Source: Clostridia bacterium (GTDB taxonomy: Bacteria; Bacillota; Clostridia; Christensenellales; CAG-138). Taken from it: a stretch of DNA of 41,966 nt. The position numbers and the translations under genes are program-made. Numbering within the stretch: the first letter of the stretch is position 1; every line of letters starts with the position of its first letter. The stretch lies in contig JAFSEB010000056.1 in assembly GCA_017435905.1 (NCBI GenBank), forward strand, positions 1-41,966. Direction: 5' to 3'. Below, piece after piece: positions 17,890 to 26,270 of the stretch. The notes below the pieces were generated by a model. The model did not search any database, had not been told where the DNA came from, and saw nothing but the letters and a program-made list of their open reading frames with translations.

Positions 17890-18801
17890 ATGTTGGAGAT
17901 CAGCCTGAGGCAGCTTGAAACTTTTGTCGTGACCGTGGAGCAGGCCAGCTTTACCCGTGCTGCGGACAAGCTGCACCTGACGCAATCCACCGTAAGCACG
18001 CACATTCAGGCGCTGGAGGAAGAACTTGGTGCACAGCTTATTTTAAGGGGCGCACGCCGCCGCTTTGCGCTGACGGAGGACGGCAAGCGTGTTTACAACG
18101 CTGCGAAGGATATCCTCAAACGCTGTGAGGCGCTGCAGGAAATGAAGAAAGCCACGGAGCATGAAATGCTGCATATCGCCACATCCACCGTGCCGGCACA
18201 GTGTCTGCTTCCGAAGCTGATGGCAGGTTTTCTCAAGCGCAACGGCAGCACCCGTTACACCCTGCGCAGGGATGACAGCGACGGCGTCAGGAACATGCTG
18301 GAAAAAGGCGAAGTCAGGATCGGTTTCCTTGGCGCATTGCCGGATGAAAGACGCTTTGCCACCCACCCCATCGCAAAGGACAGGCTGGTGCTGATCACGG
18401 AAAACAGCGAGCGCTTCCGCAAGCTGCGTGAAGAGGGCGTCAACGGCATTTCCCTTCTCGGCGAGCCCATGATCGCCAGGGAAGAAAGCTCCGGCACACA
18501 GCAATCCGTTGAGAATTATCTTGCCGCAAAGGGCATTAAAACGGAGGATCTCAGGATCGTTGCCCGTATGGACAACCCGGAAACCGTGAAAACCGGCGTA
18601 TCGCAGGGGCTTGGCATCGCCATCATTTCCTCCCTTGCCGTGCAGGAGGAGATCGCTCTTGGCAGGCTCATTGCCTTCGATCTTGACAACGAAGGCGTTT
18701 ACCGCACCATTTATCTTGCCTGGCGCAGGGATCTGGCGCTGACGGCCTTCGAGCAGCGCTTCGTAAACTATGTGCGCAGCGAAGCGCAGAAAATGTTATG
18801 A
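17890..18801 (+). CDS. LysR-family regulator, selenium-metabolism associated
   Basis: 303 residues. A winged helix-turn-helix at 1-65 (LRQLETFVVTVEQASFTRAADKLHLTQSTVSTHIQALEEELGAQL, within which the recognition helix lies) is followed by a periplasmic-binding-protein-like effector domain. It is divergent from the desulfurase gene and followed by yedE, yedF and a DUF3343 gene. A LysR regulator is recurrent in such selenium clusters, but its effector is unknown to me. ATG 17890 is preceded by GAAAGGG. It probably controls the desulfurase and itself from the shared 96-base region. Confidence 0.88.
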   Translation: MLEISLRQLETFVVTVEQASFTRAADKLHLTQSTVSTHIQALEEELGAQLILRGARRRFALTEDGKRVYNAAKDILKRCEALQEMKKATEHEMLHIATSTVPAQCLLPKLMAGFLKRNGSTRYTLRRDDSDGVRNMLEKGEVRIGFLGALPDERRFATHPIAKDRLVLITENSERFRKLREEGVNGISLLGEPMIAREESSGTQQSVENYLAAKGIKTEDLRIVARMDNPETVKTGVSQGLGIAIISSLAVQEEIALGRLIAFDLDNEGVYRTIYLAWRRDLALTAFEQRFVNYVRSEAQKML

Positions 18802-18870
18802 TTGAATTAATAAATGATAAGCGCAAAGAATAGAAAACTGAAATTTCTTTTTTTGATATGGTTTTTTTAT

Positions 18871-18909
18871 AATGAGTATGAGCATGTCCGCTCGTACTCA
18901 TTATTTTTT
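18871..18909 (+). terminator. Terminator between the LysR gene and yedE
   Basis: AATGAGTATGAG (18871-18882) pairs with CTCGTACTCATT (18891-18902) with one G-U pair, followed by ATTTTTT. It could end the LysR transcript or act as an attenuator for yedE, whose ATG lies 27 bases on. Confidence 0.72.
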
Positions 18910-18936
18910 AAAAATCAAAATGGGGGAAACAAAACA

Positions 18937-20031
18937 ATGAAAAAGATCAATTGGCTTGTTGTGATCGCCGGCGCAGTGGTCGGCATCGCAGCTGTGGTGC
19001 TGACGCTTCTTGGCAACCCTGCGAACATGGGTTTCTGCATCGCCTGCTTCCTGCGTGATATCGCCGGCGGCGTGGGCCTGCACAGCGCTGCAAAGGTGCA
19101 GTACATCCGTCCCGAGATCATCGGTCTTGTGCTCGGTGCTTTCGTGATGGCGCTTGTAAAGGGTGAATTCCGTGCAAAGGGCGGATCCTCTCCTGCGACC
19201 CGCTTTGTGCTCGGCATGGTCGTCATGATCGGTGCTCTCGTATTCCTCGGCTGCCCGCTGCGCATGGTCATCCGTCTTGGCGGCGGCGACCTCAATGCCC
19301 TCGTGGGCATGGTGGGCTTTGCCCTCGGTATCCTTGTGGGCATCTTCTTCCTCAAGAAGGGCTTCTCCCTCAAGCGCAGCTATACCCTCGGCAATGCGGA
19401 AGGCGGCATTCTGCCTGCTGTTCTCACCGGCCTTTTCATTCTTGCTATCGCCGTGCCTACCCTCTTTAAGGCCAGCGAAGCCGGCCCCGGTTCCATGCAT
19501 GCGCCCATTATCGCTGCTTTCGCCATCGCTCTTGTGGTCGGTGCCCTTGCACAGCGTTCCCGTCTCTGCATGGTAGGCGGTCTGCGTGACACCTTCATGT
19601 TCCAGGATCTCAAGCTCCTCTACGGTTTTGTTGCCATTTTCGTGCTGGTCCTCATCGGCAACCTCGTTCAGGGCAAGTTCAAGCTCGGCTTTGAAAGCCA
19701 GCCCATCGCTCATAGCGCTCACCTTTGGAACATCCTCGGCATGTTCCTCGTCGGCTGGGGCAGCGTGCTCCTCGGCGGCTGCCCGCTCCGTCAGCTCATC
19801 CTTGCGGGCGAGGGCAACGGCGACAGCGCAGTTTCCGTGTTCGGCATGATCGCCGGCGCTGCCATCTCCCACAACTTCGGCCTTGCGGGCGCTGCGGATG
19901 CGGTGAACGAAGCCGGTGAATACGTGGTGGGCGGCATTGGCACCGCAGGCAAGGTCGCAGTTGTGATCTGCATCCTCGTTCTGCTTGCCATCAGCCTTCT
20001 CAACGTACAGAAGAAAGAAAAGAACGCCTAA
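18937..20031 (+). CDS. yedE: YedE-family putative selenium transporter
   Basis: 364 residues, about ten hydrophobic helices. Conserved family elements are the FCIACFLRD segment near residue 35, two GCPLR motifs (FLGCPLRM and LLGGCPLRQL) and SRLCMVGGLRD between them, which together give the YeeE/YedE internal repeat. Cysteines in these motifs are thought to pass thiol-bound sulfur or selenium. Linkage with yedF, DUF3343, selA, selB and selD points to selenium rather than sulfur, as inferred for this subfamily by comparative genomics. GGGGGAAAC precedes ATG 18937. Confidence 0.88.
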   Translation: MKKINWLVVIAGAVVGIAAVVLTLLGNPANMGFCIACFLRDIAGGVGLHSAAKVQYIRPEIIGLVLGAFVMALVKGEFRAKGGSSPATRFVLGMVVMIGALVFLGCPLRMVIRLGGGDLNALVGMVGFALGILVGIFFLKKGFSLKRSYTLGNAEGGILPAVLTGLFILAIAVPTLFKASEAGPGSMHAPIIAAFAIALVVGALAQRSRLCMVGGLRDTFMFQDLKLLYGFVAIFVLVLIGNLVQGKFKLGFESQPIAHSAHLWNILGMFLVGWGSVLLGGCPLRQLILAGEGNGDSAVSVFGMIAGAAISHNFGLAGAADAVNEAGEYVVGGIGTAGKVAVVICILVLLAISLLNVQKKEKNA

Positions 20032-20066
20032 AACAGAATTGCTGCGTGCAAAGAAAGGAAACAACA

Positions 20067-20270
20067 ATGATCGATGCAAGAGGTTTTTCCTGCCCGATGC
20101 CCATGGCTATGGTGCAGAAAGAAGTGAAAAAGAACGCCCCTGCGGAGCTTGTGGTGCTTGTGGATGATAAGTGCGCTGTGGAAAACGTATCCCGTTTCGG
20201 CAAAAACAGCGGTTACGAAGTGACCGTTGCGCAGGAAGGGGAAGAGTACCGCCTGACCCTGAAGAAATGA
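20067..20270 (+). CDS. yedF: YedF/TusA-like sulfur-carrier-fold protein (short)
   Basis: 67 residues. DARGFSCPMPMAMVQ is the SirA/TusA signature with the CPxP cysteine at residue 9. The selenium-linked YedF proteins I know of are about 200 residues, with a second DsrE-like domain that is absent here. It may carry selenium as a persulfide analogue between YedE and SelD. AAAGGAAAC precedes the ATG. Its last codons overlap the DUF3343 start (ATGA). Confidence 0.8.
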   Translation: MIDARGFSCPMPMAMVQKEVKKNAPAELVVLVDDKCAVENVSRFGKNSGYEVTVAQEGEEYRLTLKK

Positions 20271-20509
20271 GCGGTTATATCGCCACGTTCCATACCCATC
20301 TTGCGGCACTGCTGACAAGCCGCAGCCTTTCGGAACGGGGGGTAAAGGCACAGATGATGCCTGTGCCCCGGGCGCTGAGTTCTTCCTGCGGCACCTGTGT
20401 GCGCTATGAGGCGGAGGAGCCCTGCTTTGACGCCATGGATGAGGATGTGGAATGCGTTTACGCCATCGGCGGAACGGATACTTACACGCTGCTGCTCGAA
20501 AAAGAGTAA
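20267..20509 (+). CDS. DUF3343 putative Se/S carrier protein
   Basis: 80 residues. The pattern YIATFHTHLAALLTSRSL followed by GVKAQMMPVPRALSSSCGTCVRYE is that of DUF3343 proteins. A CGTC pair sits at about residues 43-46, suited to carry or reduce sulfur or selenium. It is coupled to yedF by an ATGA overlap. Selenium handling is inferred from the neighbourhood. Confidence 0.8.
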   Translation: MSGYIATFHTHLAALLTSRSLSERGVKAQMMPVPRALSSSCGTCVRYEAEEPCFDAMDEDVECVYAIGGTDTYTLLLEKE

Positions 20510-20536
20510 CGGCAGGGAAAAGTGTGAAGGGATTCC

Positions 20537-20565
20537 TTCCACAAACGCTCCAAAGCTGTTATAAT
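20537..20565 (+). promoter_or_regulatory. Promoter of selAB
   Basis: A perfect TATAAT (20560-20565) lies 35 bases before the selA ATG. The -35 is weak (TTCCAC at 17-base spacing). An imperfect inverted repeat, TGTGAAGG and CCTTCCACA, covers the -35 region and could be an operator. Confidence 0.55.
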
Positions 20566-20600
20566 GATTGCAGAAATCAATGCAACGGAGCGTAAAATAG

Positions 20601-21980
20601 ATGAACCATCAGCTTTTAAGAGAGATCCCCAAGGTGGACGAGCTTTTGCGCTCATCCACCTTGGGGCGTTTTTGCGGTGAAATGCCCCGTGTCCTGCTGG
20701 CGGAAGCCGTCCGTGGGGAGCTCGATGCCCTTCGCCGGGATATCCTTGCCGGTGCGGCGGATGCGCTGCCCGGGGAGGAAGCGCTTTGCCGCAGCATTGC
20801 CCGGCGTGCGAAGCGGCTCATGCAGCCCTCCCTTCGTCCGGTGATCAACGCCACCGGCGTGGTGCTGCACACGAACCTTGGCAGGGCGCTGATGAGCGAA
20901 CGCTCTGCCAAAGCGGTGCAGCAGGTGGCAATGGGCTATTCTACGCTGGAATACGATATTGAAAAGGGGCAGCGGGGCGAGCGCTACAGCCATGTGGAAG
21001 GGCTTCTGACACGCCTGACCGGTGCGGAAAGCGCCTTTGTGGTCAACAACAATGCGGCGGCGGTGCTCATCATCCTTTCTGCGCTGACAGCGGGCGGCGA
21101 GGTCATCACCTCCCGAGGTGAGCTGGTGGAGATCGGCGGCTCTTTCCGGGTGCCGGACATCATGGAAAGCTGCGGCGCAAAGCTTCGTGAGGTGGGCACC
21201 ACCAACAAGACCCATCTTTCCGACTATGCCGGTGCCATCTGTGCGGATACGAAGGCACTCATGAAGGTGCACACCAGCAATTTCCGCATCGTGGGCTTTA
21301 CGGAAAGCGTTGCAAGGGAAGAAATGGTCGCCCTTGCCCATGCGCACGGTCTTATCGCCATTGAAGACCTTGGCAGCGGCAGCCTTTACGATCTGAACCG
21401 CTTTGGCCTTCGGGATGAGCCCACCGTGCAGGACAGCGTCAGGAGCGGAATGGATGTGATCTCCTTCTCCGGCGATAAGCTGCTTGGCGGTCCGCAGGCA
21501 GGCATCATCATCGGCAAAAAGGAATATATCGATATCCTCAAGCATCATCCGCTGACCCGTGCCATGCGTGTGGATAAGATGACTCTTGCAGCCCTTGAAG
21601 CCACGCTGATGAGCTATGCGGAAGGGGGCGCTGCGGAGGATATCCCCACCCTGCGCATGCTGGGTACGCCGGAAGAAACGCTGCGTGCCCGTGCGGAAAG
21701 GCTCGTTTCTCTCCTTGCGGAAAAGGGCGTGCAGGCGGAAACGGTCCCTGTGGAGGATCAGGTGGGCGGCGGCAGCGTGCCCATGCAGCTGCTTCCTTCC
21801 TATGCGGCGGCGGTCTGCCCCGAAAGCTGCAGCGCAGACGCCCTTGAAACGGCGCTCCGCCTTGGTGATACGGCAGTCATCGGCCGCATCGATCACGGCA
21901 GGTATCTGCTGCATGTGCGCACCATTCTTGATGCGGATCTGCCCCTTGTGGCGGCGGCGGTAAAGGAGGCGCTCCGATGA
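20601..21980 (+). CDS. selA: L-seryl-tRNA(Sec) selenium transferase
   Basis: 459 residues, PLP enzyme that turns seryl-tRNA-Sec into selenocysteinyl-tRNA using selenophosphate. The conserved [15 protein letters not shown] segment, [11 protein letters not shown] and the PLP lysine K293 in [14 protein letters not shown] (E. coli K295) are visible. Codons 9-22 lie inside a strong hairpin with a following T-run. selB overlaps the end by four bases. ATG 20601 has AACGGAG upstream at a slightly long distance. Confidence 0.97.
   Translation: MNHQLLREIPKVDELLRSSTLGRFCGEMPRVLLAEAVRGELDALRRDILAGAADALPGEEALCRSIARRAKRLMQPSLRPVINATGVVLHTNLGRALMSERSAKAVQQVAMGYSTLEYDIEKGQRGERYSHVEGLLTRLTGAESAFVVNNNAAAVLIILSALTAGGEVITSRGELVEIGGSFRVPDIMESCGAKLREVGTTNKTHLSDYAGAICADTKALMKVHTSNFRIVGFTESVAREEMVALAHAHGLIAIEDLGSGSLYDLNRFGLRDEPTVQDSVRSGMDVISFSGDKLLGGPQAGIIIGKKEYIDILKHHPLTRAMRVDKMTLAALEATLMSYAEGGAAEDIPTLRMLGTPEETLRARAERLVSLLAEKGVQAETVPVEDQVGGGSVPMQLLPSYAAAVCPESCSADALETALRLGDTAVIGRIDHGRYLLHVRTILDADLPLVAAAVKEALR
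20627..20673 (+). promoter_or_regulatory. Long hairpin with T-run inside the start of selA
   Basis: CCCCAAGGTGGA (20627-20638) pairs perfectly with TCCACCTTGGGG (20655-20666). Inside it GAGC (20640-20643) pairs with GCTC (20650-20653) around TTTTGC, leaving one A-C mismatch. The 16-pair stem is followed by CGTTTTTG. It has the form of an intrinsic terminator or a SECIS-like regulatory stem, 26 bases past the ATG. Confidence 0.65.
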
Positions 21981-23896
21981 AGCATGTGATCATCGGCACG
22001 GCAGGCCACGTGGACCACGGCAAGACCCTTCTCATCAAAGCGCTGACGGGCATTGAGACCGACAGGCTCATCGAAGAAAAAAAGCGTGGCATCACCATCG
22101 AACTGGGCTTTGCCCACCTTGATTGGCCCGACGGCACACAGGCCGGCATCGTGGATGTGCCGGGTCATGAGCGCTTTATCAAAAACATGCTTTCCGGCGC
22201 CGGCGGCATCGATCTTGCCATGCTGGTGGTGGCGGCGGATGAGGGCTTTATGCCCCAGACCGTGGAGCATCTTAATATCCTCACCCTGCTTGGCATCAGG
22301 GACGGCCTTGTGGTCATCACCAAAAAGGATATGGTGGATGAAGAATGGCTGGAGATGATGCAGGAGGAGATCCATGAAAAGGTAAAGGGCTCCTTCCTTG
22401 AAGGGAAGCCCATCATGACCGTTTCCGCCTATACCGGCGAGGGCATTGCGGAGCTGAAGGAAGCCCTGCACGGCCTTGTGCATGCGGCGGCGGAAAAAAG
22501 CGTGCGTGTTGCCTTCCGCCTGCCCGTTGACAGGGTGTTTTCCGTGGATGGCTTCGGCACCGTGGTGACCGGCACCCTCATCGAAGGCTGCATGAACGAA
22601 GGCGATGCGGCGGAGCTTGTTCCCTCCGGGGCGGAGACACGCATCCGCAATCTGCAGGTGCATGGGCAGGATGTGAAGACGGCTTATGCAGGTCAGCGTG
22701 TGGCGGTGAACCTGGCGGGCCTGAAAAAAACGGATATCGCCAGGGGCGATGCGGTGGCAAAGCCCGGCAGCGTCCGCATTTCCATGATGCTGGATGTCAA
22801 GCTCCGGAACCTCAGGGACTCGGGGCGTGTCATCACAAACGGCATGCAGGTGCACCTGTACCACGGCGCAGCGGTGATGCTTGCCAAGGTGGTGCTGCTT
22901 GACCGTGAAGCCCTTGAACCCGGCGAGAGCGGCTATGCACAGCTTCGCCTCACGGAGCCCATCGCCGCAAAGAACGGCGACAGGTTCGTGGTGCGGTTCT
23001 ATTCGCCCCTTGAGACCATCGGCGGCGGCGTGATCCTCGACGATGCGCCCCTTCGCCATAAGCGCAATGTGCCTGCGGTCATTGAGGCGCTGCGCATCAA
23101 GGAAAGCGGCTCGAGCAGCGACAAGGTCACACAGACCGTGGCGGAGTTTCAGCTGCAGCTGCCCACCGTGGAAAAGATCGCCGCCAAGCTCGGTGCGGAC
23201 AGAGAAACGCTCCGTGCGGAGCTTTCGGAGCTTGCGGCGGCAGGAAGGCTCGTGGAGCCGCTGCCGGAACGCTACATTGCCGCAAATGTGCTCGATACGC
23301 TGGCGGATACCGCCCGTGGGCTTCTTGCAGTCTACCATAAGGCAAATCCGCTTCATGCAGGCATGAAGAGCGCCGAGTTCCGCCAGAAGCTTGTCAAAAA
23401 CACGGATCAGACCACGGCGGATGCGCTCATTGCCTCTCTTGTGCGGGAAAACGTCATCAAGCGGGCAGGGGAGCGGTATGCGCTTGCCGATTTTGAGATA
23501 CACTACACCAAGCGGCAGACCGCTATCCGCACCAAGCTGCTGCAGTACTATAACGGTGCAGGCATCGAACCTGCTTCGGTGGATGAGGTGAATGCCACCT
23601 TTGCGCAGAATGAGCGTGCCGATCTCAAGCAGGTAATGGACAGCGTGCTGACGGGCGGCGAGCTTGTGATGCTCTCTCCGCAGATCTGCTACAGCCGTGC
23701 CGCCTATGAATCGGTATGCGCTGCGGCAAAGGCGCACTTTGCGCAGCACGATACCATCACCCTTGCGGAGCTCAGGGATGCCCTTTCCACCTCACGCAAA
23801 TATGCCCTTGCGGCGCTTGAATACTTCGACAAGGTCGGTATCACCAAAAAAGAAGGGGATTTCCGCAAACTGAACCGCGGATTCCCGGAGATATGA
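21977..23896 (+). CDS. selB: Selenocysteine-specific elongation factor SelB
   Basis: 639 residues. An EF-Tu-like GTPase opens the protein: P-loop GHVDHGKT at 10-17, DVPGHERF, and TKKDMVD. Beta-barrel domains II and III follow. The rest is the C-terminal array of winged helices that bind the SECIS hairpin. It brings Sec-tRNA to UGA codons that carry SECIS elements. It is translationally coupled to selA and is followed by selC. Confidence 0.97.
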   Translation: MKHVIIGTAGHVDHGKTLLIKALTGIETDRLIEEKKRGITIELGFAHLDWPDGTQAGIVDVPGHERFIKNMLSGAGGIDLAMLVVAADEGFMPQTVEHLNILTLLGIRDGLVVITKKDMVDEEWLEMMQEEIHEKVKGSFLEGKPIMTVSAYTGEGIAELKEALHGLVHAAAEKSVRVAFRLPVDRVFSVDGFGTVVTGTLIEGCMNEGDAAELVPSGAETRIRNLQVHGQDVKTAYAGQRVAVNLAGLKKTDIARGDAVAKPGSVRISMMLDVKLRNLRDSGRVITNGMQVHLYHGAAVMLAKVVLLDREALEPGESGYAQLRLTEPIAAKNGDRFVVRFYSPLETIGGGVILDDAPLRHKRNVPAVIEALRIKESGSSSDKVTQTVAEFQLQLPTVEKIAAKLGADRETLRAELSELAAAGRLVEPLPERYIAANVLDTLADTARGLLAVYHKANPLHAGMKSAEFRQKLVKNTDQTTADALIASLVRENVIKRAGERYALADFEIHYTKRQTAIRTKLLQYYNGAGIEPASVDEVNATFAQNERADLKQVMDSVLTGGELVMLSPQICYSRAAYESVCAAAKAHFAQHDTITLAELRDALSTSRKYALAALEYFDKVGITKKEGDFRKLNRGFPEI

Positions 23897-23903
23897 TCGG
23901 GTA

Positions 23904-23932
23904 TTGCCCTTCGGTCGGTTTTATGATAAGAT
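23904..23932 (+). promoter_or_regulatory. Possible promoter of selC
   Basis: TTGCCC (23904-23909), 17 bases, TAAGAT (23927-23932). It would start transcription just before the tRNA gene. selC could also be read from the selAB transcript. Confidence 0.45.
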
Positions 23933-23944
23933 AAGTCGATATTT

Positions 23945-24041
23945 GGGAGCAGATGGGTGCTGGTGTGTCCCGCGGTCTTCAAAACCGTTGCAGGCAGTGA
24001 AGAGCTGCCCAGGTGGGTTCGATTCCCACATGTTCCCGCCA
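23945..24041 (+). tRNA. selC: tRNA-Sec (anticodon UCA)
   Basis: A 97-base gene with CCA encoded. The acceptor arm is 8 bases, GGGAGCAG against ATGTTCCC, with a mismatch at the inner pair. The anticodon arm is GCGGU-CUUCAAA-ACCGU with UCA at 23979-23981. A long variable arm (GGCAG...CTGCC) and the T arm GTGGG-TTCGATT-CCCAC follow. Long acceptor and variable arms with UCA define tRNA-Sec. Confidence 0.95.
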
Positions 24042-24068
24042 AAAAACGCCGCTTTTGCGGCGTTTTTT
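24041..24068. terminator. Terminator after selC
   Basis: AAAAAACGCCGC (24041-24052), loop TTTT, GCGGCGTTTTTT (24057-24068). It begins at the last base of the tRNA gene and can act on either strand. Confidence 0.92.
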
Positions 24069-24159
24069 ATGCCGGAAAACCGGATTTTTCATGGTTTTCA
24101 TCACGGGTGGAAATACATGAAATTTTGATAGAAATATCCGATAATAAAATGCTTTTTGA

Positions 24160-24189
24160 TTGACAATCTATTGAAGGACAGATTATGAT
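24160..24189 (+). promoter_or_regulatory. Promoter of the glycine reductase operon
   Basis: A perfect TTGACA (24160-24165), 18 bases, TATGAT (24184-24189). It precedes the glycine riboswitch. Between the selC terminator and this promoter (24069-24159) I see nothing else. Confidence 0.8.
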
Positions 24190-24246
24190 AATATTGTAAA
24201 AAGGGGGAGGAACGGACCCTTAAAAACTGAATCGCATTTGGATGAA

Positions 24247-24420
24247 GATAACAGGAGATCCGCCATTACGGAGCCGAAGGAATAAGCGTTTTCGCTTGCC
24301 GGCGAAATGCGAATATCTCAGGCAAAAGGACTGTTATCCGACAAAACTCTGGAAAGCGAAAGCACCGAAGGCGCAACCTGCCCGAAACGGCGGGGAATCT
24401 CTCAGGTCATGGTACAGAGC
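24247..24420 (+). promoter_or_regulatory. Tandem glycine riboswitch
   Basis: Two glycine aptamers in a row. Aptamer 1 (24247-24338): P1 GATAACAG / CTGTTATC with core GAGCCGAAGG and CTCAGGCAAAAGGAC. Aptamer 2 (24346-24420): P1 CTCTG / CAGAG with core CACCGAAGGCGCAA and AATCTCTCAGGTCATGGTACAG. Both cores match the well-known gcvT-type consensus. The linker is about seven bases, as usual. Confidence 0.95.
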
Positions 24421-24467
24421 AGGCAGGCAGCTTATTTTATTGTTGCCTATTGCCGACTCTGTTTTTT
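24414..24467 (+). terminator. Riboswitch expression platform (glycine ON terminator)
   Basis: ACAGAG (24414-24419), the 3' strand of aptamer 2 P1, can also pair with CTCTGT (24457-24462), supported by GGCA/TGCC and GGCAGC/GTTGCC inside, followed by TTTTTT. Glycine binding holds the strand in P1 and blocks this terminator, so glycine should turn the operon on. Confidence 0.85.
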
Positions 24468-24510
24468 ATTTGCAAAAAAGGCCGCCACTTGGCGGCAAGG
24501 AGCGTTACCA

Positions 24511-24921
24511 TTGAAAAACGGGCATGATTTTCTGATCATTACCAACAACCCGCTTGTGGAGCGCTGCCTCGGGGAATACTACAGTGTGGAGATGTTTGAA
24601 GAGGCCTCCTACCGGGATATCCTCGTCAAGGTGCGTGATCTTGTTTACGCTTCCCATACGCTGTATACCCACCCGCTTTCCGGCAGCGTCAAACCCAACG
24701 AAACGCCGTATAAATCCGTTGTGGTTTCAAAGGTGCCCCACACCTTTGATCCGGGAGAAGCGGAGATCATCGCTTACTGCATCGAGGCTTTCGATAAATT
24801 CAAGCCCCGGGGCATCACCCTCACGGATCCCGTGAAACGGGATTTTCAGCTCATCGACTATACCTTGATCTGCGGCGCCGTTGATTTCGATGCCGCAGCG
24901 GGTCTTAGCAAAATAAAATAA
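24511..24921 (+). CDS. grdX: GrdX protein
   Basis: 136 residues. GrdX is the small conserved protein that opens many glycine reductase operons; its role is not established. The sequence shows a mixed alpha/beta pattern (FLIITNNPLVERCL at the start, HPLSGSVKPNETPYKSVVV in the middle). TTG 24511 is used because AAGGAG (24497-24502) lies eight bases upstream and the next ATG is not so placed. A GCCGCC/GGCGGC hairpin lies just before the binding site. Confidence 0.85.
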   Translation: MKNGHDFLIITNNPLVERCLGEYYSVEMFEEASYRDILVKVRDLVYASHTLYTHPLSGSVKPNETPYKSVVVSKVPHTFDPGEAEIIAYCIEAFDKFKPRGITLTDPVKRDFQLIDYTLICGAVDFDAAAGLSKIK

Positions 24922-24954
24922 AACGAAAATATACAAAAGGAGGAGGTGTTCGCT

Positions 24955-26247
24955 TTGAAATTGGAATTGGGATTTATTGAGATCAAGGATATTCAATTTT
25001 CGAACGAATGCAAGGTTGAAAACGGAACGCTTTTCGTCGACGCCGAAGCGGTGAAAGCCTTCGTTTATGAGGATGATGATGTGAAGGCTTACGTGAAGTC
25101 CGCCTGCTTTGACATCGCAAAACCCGGCGAGAGCGTGCGCATCACCCCCGTTAAGGACGTGATCGAACCCCGTGTAAAGGTCGAGGGCCCCGGCGGCCAG
25201 TTCCCCGGCGTCATCGCCAAGGTCGATACCGTCGGCTCCGGCAGGACCCATGTGCTTCGCGGCATGGCCATCGTCACCGCCGGCAAGATCGTCGGTTTCC
25301 AGGAAGGCATCATCGATATGTCCGGCCCCGGCGCCGAATATACGCCTTTCTCCAAGCTCAACAACCTCGTGATGGTATGCGAACCCGTTGAGGGCGTACA
25401 CCAGCATGACTATGAGCGTGCTGTGCGCATTGCCGGCCTTCGTGCCGCCACCTTCGTGGGCGAGCTTGGCCGCAATGTGACCCCCGATGAAGTGCAGTCC
25501 TTTGAGACCTACGGCATCAAGGAAGGCATCGAGAAGTTCCCCACGCTCCCCCGTGTTGCCTATGTGCACATGCTTCAGAGCCAGGGCCTTCTGCATGACA
25601 CCTATGTTTACGGCGTAGACGCCAAGCGTACCCTGACCACCATTCTCTACCCCACCGAGACCATGGACGGTGCCATCATCAGCGGTAACTGCGTATCTGC
25701 CTGCGACAAGAACACCACCTACCATCACCAGAACAACCCCGTGGTGGCAGACCTCTTTGAGCAGCACGGCAAGACCCTCAACTACGTCTGCAACATCATC
25801 ACCAACGAGAATGTTTACCTTGCGGACAAGCAGCGTTCCTCCGACTGGAGCGCCAAGCTCTGCCGCCTGCTTGACCTTGACGGCGTCATCGTATCCCAGG
25901 AAGGCTTCGGCAACCCCGATACCGACCTGATCATGAACACCAAGAAGATCGAGCAGATGGGCGTTAAGACCACCATCATCACCGATGAATATGCCGGTCA
26001 GGACGGTAAGTCCCAGTCCCTTGCGGATGCGGACCCCCTTGCTGATGCGGTGGTCACCGGCGGCAATGCCAACGAAGTCATCGTGCTGCCCCCGATGGAG
26101 AAGGTCATCGGCACCCTCAACTATGTGGACGTCATCGCCGGCGGTCATGCCGGTTCTCTGCGTGAAGACGGTTCCATCGAAGCGGAGCTGCAGGTCATCA
26201 CCGGCGCTACCAATGAGATGGGCTTCAACCGCCTCAGCGCAAGATAA
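24955..26247 (+). CDS. grdE: Glycine reductase protein B subunit GrdE (pyruvoyl proenzyme)
   Basis: 430 residues. GrdE is made as a proprotein that splits at a cysteine to give two chains, one with a pyruvoyl group that binds glycine as a Schiff base. The GNCVSACDKNTTYHHQNNP motif holds that Cys (C246). With GrdB it forms substrate-specific protein B. TTG 24955 lies eight bases after AGGAGG. It is 33 bases after grdX and 23 before grdB. Confidence 0.95.
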   Translation: MKLELGFIEIKDIQFSNECKVENGTLFVDAEAVKAFVYEDDDVKAYVKSACFDIAKPGESVRITPVKDVIEPRVKVEGPGGQFPGVIAKVDTVGSGRTHVLRGMAIVTAGKIVGFQEGIIDMSGPGAEYTPFSKLNNLVMVCEPVEGVHQHDYERAVRIAGLRAATFVGELGRNVTPDEVQSFETYGIKEGIEKFPTLPRVAYVHMLQSQGLLHDTYVYGVDAKRTLTTILYPTETMDGAIISGNCVSACDKNTTYHHQNNPVVADLFEQHGKTLNYVCNIITNENVYLADKQRSSDWSAKLCRLLDLDGVIVSQEGFGNPDTDLIMNTKKIEQMGVKTTIITDEYAGQDGKSQSLADADPLADAVVTGGNANEVIVLPPMEKVIGTLNYVDVIAGGHAGSLREDGSIEAELQVITGATNEMGFNRLSAR

Positions 26248-26270
26248 CGAAAGGAGAGAAAAAGAAACCC

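Noticed and set aside
17794..18003. Longer N-terminus for the cysteine desulfurase (start at 18003)
   Set aside because: The extension overlaps the divergent LysR gene and lacks family sequence; the start at 17793 has the ribosome binding site.
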